From Fidelibacterota bacterium (GTDB taxonomy: Bacteria; Marinisomatota; Marinisomatia; Marinisomatales; UBA1611), in the NCBI GenBank assembly GCA_002718285.1, contig PBAR01000018.1, forward strand, positions 36,406-55,129: a stretch of DNA of 18,724 nt, read 5' to 3'. Below the pieces are notes generated by a model. It did not search any database, was not told the origin of the DNA, and saw nothing but the letters and a program-made list of their open reading frames with translations. Below, one piece after another: positions 13,020 to 18,724 of the stretch (the stretch's first letter is position 1; every line of letters begins with the position of its first letter). The position numbers and the translations under genes are program-made.

Positions 13020-15830
13020 ATGAATCAAAAAGAATTACTGAAAATTGTTAATCTATCCTGTTTTACAGCATTGGACTTTGAGACAACAGGACTAGATCCT
13101 ATTTCCGATCGTATAATTGAGATTGCTGCAATACGATTTGAACATGGAAAAATCTCCGAACGATTTGTTACGTTGGTAAACCCTAATCAAAATATTCCAG
13201 TAATGATTACTCAAATAACGGGTATTAGTAATGAAATGGTTCAAGGTAAGCCCAAAGAAAATGAAATTATTGATGGATTACTTTCCTTTTTAGGTGATGA
13301 TCCATTGGTAGCGCATAACGTTCGTTTTGATCAAAAATTTTTAGAATCCCTATGTAAACGCTACGGTAAAGATAAATTAAAAAGTCCATTGTATGATTCT
13401 TTGCAACTTGGACGCAGTTTATTATTTGATCAGGCAGTATTTAACTTAAGCTCGCTATCAGAATTTTACGGTTTATCAACAACGGGTTCCCATCGTGCTG
13501 AGAAGGATACAGAAAACTGTGGTTTCATTTTCTTATATCTCCTAGAGGAGCTTGCGGGATACCCCTTGGAGATAATTTCAAAAGTACTATCCTTAATAAA
13601 ACATACTGAAATACCAAATAAACACCTTTTTGTAGATCTGGAAAATGAACTTAACCGTCAGGGGAATTTATCAAGAGGACTTACTAAAATAAAACACGAT
13701 CATGGTTTGAAAACAAATACATTTCGTTTTGAAGGTGGTCGTAATCTTCAAGAAATCACAGTAGAAGATGTATTTGGAGCTGAAGGTACTCTTAAAAATG
13801 TACACCCAAATTTTGAGACCAGGTATAACCAAGTTCAATACGCTTTGAATGCAGAAAAGACTTTAACAGGAGAACGAAGCATTAGTGTAGCTGAGGCAGG
13901 TACTGGTTTAGGTAAAACAATGGCATATTTATTTGGCGCATTTAAACGTTCAAGTTATGTTGAAGAGGAAGGACCTACCGTAGTCTCATGTCACACAAAA
14001 CATCTACAGGATCAATTATTTTATAAAGATCTTCCTCAATTAGCAGAAACCATGGGTATCTCCATAAGTGCTGTGATGATGAAAGGAAGAAATAATTATA
14101 TATGCAAAACTCGATTCGATTGGATGATAGCAGACCCAAGGACATTGGATGATGAAGATATTGAAACATTATTACCTATACTGTTTTGGCTCTATTGGAC
14201 GAAAACGGGAGATATTTCTGAATGTTCGGGATTTTTGAATGCAAGACGAACTTGGCTAAAATCATCTTTTTTCAGTGAATCGGGATTTTGCACTGGAGAA
14301 ATATGTAACCGATATAAAGGCTGTTATTATGGAAAGTTAAGGAAGGCTCTATATAATGCTAATATTATTGTAATAAATCATTCTTTGTTATTAATGGAAG
14401 CTTCTAAACCAGGATTTTTACCAGAGTTTAAAGCAGTTATTGTTGACGAAGCTCATAATTTGATCAAAAGTGCATATGATCAATTCAAAGTTGAGTGGAG
14501 TGAAAAAGGTACTTTATTTTTGCTCCAAAATGTAGATCCTTCTCATCCTCGATCAATGCGTTGGAATAATATTTTAGATGCAATAAATGAAATTAGACCA
14601 GGAGTAAATCAGTTAAAGGATGAACTCCAAGCTTCTGTAAAAAATGCAAATAAAAAATTGAAGAATTTCACACATGTATTGAATACATATAATGAAAATC
14701 GCTTTAATCCAACAAAACAATACCAAGAGAAGCCGATACTCGGCAGTATTGAAAAAGCATATGCACCTGTAAATAGCGAATTAAATGATTTCAAACTAGA
14801 ATTAGAATCGATAATTATGCTATTGGAAAAAATTAAGAAAATAATGATGGAAATTGATCTAGGACGAACTGATTACCCTGTAATGTATTCTGTACTTGAT
14901 CGTGGGCTTGAAAATATTACTGTTATTATCGATTCATTGGTTAGATTAACTGAAAATCAGGATTCTGGTTGGGTATATTGGCTTGAAGGTGATTATTTTT
15001 ATTATGGTACGAATAGGCAAAAGCTAGAAATATCTATCCATGCTTCTATGATTGATCTCTCCGAAATATTAAAAATAAAATTTTTTAAGCGTCTAGAACA
15101 TTGCTTGTTGACTTCAGCGACATTAAAAATTAATGATTCATTCAGTTATTTCTTAAAACGTACAGGTCTCGATGACTGGGATAATGTTTCCACAAAAGAA
15201 TTCCTAAGTCCGTTTCATTATATGGAACAGGTAAATTACCATCAATATGGTGGTGGTCGTATACTATCTGATGAGCCTAATACTATTGCTGAACTTGTCT
15301 ATTTTTTACATAAAAAGTTTGAAAAAAGAATAATGGTACTCTTTACTGCCAGGAAATTATTAGCTGATACTGCTTCTTGTCTTCGTAAAAATGCAGGTGG
15401 AAGAGATTTACCTTTATTTGCTCAAATACGAGGTGCATCAAAACCAGGGATCATTAGAGGAATGTATAGTACTCCAAATGGAATCTTATTTGGTACAAAT
15501 AGTTTTTGGGAAGGAGTAGATCTTCCTGGAGATCTTTTGGAAATACTAATCTTGGTGAAACTTCCTTTTGATGTACCATCGGATCCCTTAATAAGATCCT
15601 ATTCAGATCATATCAATCGAAATGGAGGAAATAGTTTTTTGGAATATTCTATTCCAGAATGTGCTATTCGTTTTAGACAGGGATTTGGCCGTCTGATTCG
15701 TACTTCTTATGATGCGGGAAGATTTATTTGTTTAGACAATAGGGTTGTTACAAAAAGATATGGTGAGATTTTTCAAAACTCAATTCCGGTAGAAATGGAA
15801 TTATTTTCTGAATATGATACAATTCAATAA
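13020..15830 (+). CDS. dinG: DEDDh exonuclease fused to a DinG/XPD-like superfamily 2 helicase
   Basis: 936 residues, the length of the long DinG type known from Bacillus (about 930). Residues ~14-175 are a DnaQ-like 3'-5' exonuclease with all acidic ligands visible: Asp19 and Glu21 (DFET), His99/Asp104 (AHNVRFD), His158 and Asp163 (HRAEKDT). The helicase follows: Walker A AEAGTGLGKT (291-300), HTKHLQDQ, DEAH (476-479), LLTSATLK (696-703), motif V-like FGTNSFWEGVDLPG (824-837) and motif VI QGFGRLIR (887-894). Four cysteines, 362, 424, 429 and 435, give C-x61-C-x4-C-x5-C, matching the [4Fe-4S] layout of E. coli DinG in the last three spacings of the cluster. Such proteins unwind D-loops, R-loops and damaged replication structures. 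ATG 13020 has no clear Shine-Dalgarno. Confidence 0.93.
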   Translation: MNQKELLKIVNLSCFTALDFETTGLDPISDRIIEIAAIRFEHGKISERFVTLVNPNQNIPVMITQITGISNEMVQGKPKENEIIDGLLSFLGDDPLVAHNVRFDQKFLESLCKRYGKDKLKSPLYDSLQLGRSLLFDQAVFNLSSLSEFYGLSTTGSHRAEKDTENCGFIFLYLLEELAGYPLEIISKVLSLIKHTEIPNKHLFVDLENELNRQGNLSRGLTKIKHDHGLKTNTFRFEGGRNLQEITVEDVFGAEGTLKNVHPNFETRYNQVQYALNAEKTLTGERSISVAEAGTGLGKTMAYLFGAFKRSSYVEEEGPTVVSCHTKHLQDQLFYKDLPQLAETMGISISAVMMKGRNNYICKTRFDWMIADPRTLDDEDIETLLPILFWLYWTKTGDISECSGFLNARRTWLKSSFFSESGFCTGEICNRYKGCYYGKLRKALYNANIIVINHSLLLMEASKPGFLPEFKAVIVDEAHNLIKSAYDQFKVEWSEKGTLFLLQNVDPSHPRSMRWNNILDAINEIRPGVNQLKDELQASVKNANKKLKNFTHVLNTYNENRFNPTKQYQEKPILGSIEKAYAPVNSELNDFKLELESIIMLLEKIKKIMMEIDLGRTDYPVMYSVLDRGLENITVIIDSLVRLTENQDSGWVYWLEGDYFYYGTNRQKLEISIHASMIDLSEILKIKFFKRLEHCLLTSATLKINDSFSYFLKRTGLDDWDNVSTKEFLSPFHYMEQVNYHQYGGGRILSDEPNTIAELVYFLHKKFEKRIMVLFTARKLLADTASCLRKNAGGRDLPLFAQIRGASKPGIIRGMYSTPNGILFGTNSFWEGVDLPGDLLEILILVKLPFDVPSDPLIRSYSDHINRNGGNSFLEYSIPECAIRFRQGFGRLIRTSYDAGRFICLDNRVVTKRYGEIFQNSIPVEMELFSEYDTIQ

Positions 15831-15855
15831 TTTAAAAATATTTTAGCTCTCTTCA

Positions 15856-15883
15856 TTGTATTGATTTAGACAACTTCTATAAA
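15856..15883 (+). promoter_or_regulatory. Possible promoter immediately upstream of hutH
   Basis: TTGTAT (15856-15861), a 16-base spacer and TATAAA (15878-15883) resemble a sigma70 promoter; the -35 hexamer is the same as that of the minus-strand promoter near 4111. Transcription would start near 15890, leaving almost no leader before ATG 15891, so the mRNA may be leaderless. The 60-base gap after the helicase gene contains no other element I can support. Confidence 0.3.
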
Positions 15884-15890
15884 TTAACCG

Positions 15891-18724
<2,834 letters not shown>

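Noticed and set aside
15835..15844. Terminator hairpin after the helicase gene
   Set aside because: AAAATATTTT is a perfect palindrome but all A/T, with no GC stem or following T-run; too weak to call.

Overview
This is an AT-rich, gene-dense bacterial window. The best guess for the organism is an uncultured member of the FCB superphylum, most likely Candidatus Marinimicrobia (SAR406) or a close relative. The evidence is two C-terminal type IX secretion sorting tails (YPNPFNP at 274-294 and a YPNP tail in the minus-strand protease), a DUF5683 protein, an outer-membrane barrel with calcium loops, and start codons that mostly lack Shine-Dalgarno sequences. The phylum is an inference; no rRNA or tRNA gene is present to fix it.

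Layout. (1) 1-1666, plus strand: the 3' end of a secreted T9SS cargo protein, a small glutaredoxin, and a coiled-coil possible lipoprotein whose 3' end looks frameshifted. (2) 1658-4047, minus strand: a signal-peptide protein of unknown function, an untracked 34-residue membrane miniprotein, and a secreted HExxH metalloprotease separated from its T9SS tail by a one-base frameshift. A good sigma70-type promoter (perfect TATAAT) lies upstream of this block. (3) 4172-13008, plus strand: a tightly packed run of outer-membrane barrel protein, alaS, a PPC/DUF296 protein, ridA, a DUF5683 protein, a sodium:amino-acid (NSS) symporter, an unrecognised polytopic membrane protein, and a geranylgeranyl-reductase-family flavoprotein interrupted by one in-frame TAA. 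(4) 13020-18724: a DEDDh exonuclease-DinG helicase fusion, histidine ammonia-lyase (hutH) and the 5' 435 codons of IMP dehydrogenase (guaB), which runs off the window.

How the genes fit together. The first half is mostly cell-envelope and secretion functions. The middle is a housekeeping run in which stop and start codons touch or overlap (alaS to DUF296, ridA to DUF5683 to symporter, membrane protein to reductase), which suggests co-transcription. The symporter has a consensus Shine-Dalgarno inside the upstream gene. RidA detoxifies reactive imine/enamine intermediates and HutH deaminates histidine, so amino-acid uptake and turnover is a loose theme, but no other hut gene is visible.

The most notable points are three separate gene-breaking lesions (frameshift near 1500-1530, frameshift near 2020-2026, nonsense codon at 12085), the hidden miniprotein translationally coupled to the protease, a DinG that keeps both an exonuclease domain and four FeS-type cysteines, and an IMP dehydrogenase with an altered loop around its catalytic cysteine. 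I found no CRISPR array, insertion sequence, prophage, tRNA or rRNA, and no convincing new multi-gene system. No stretch longer than about 130 bases lacks a gene.
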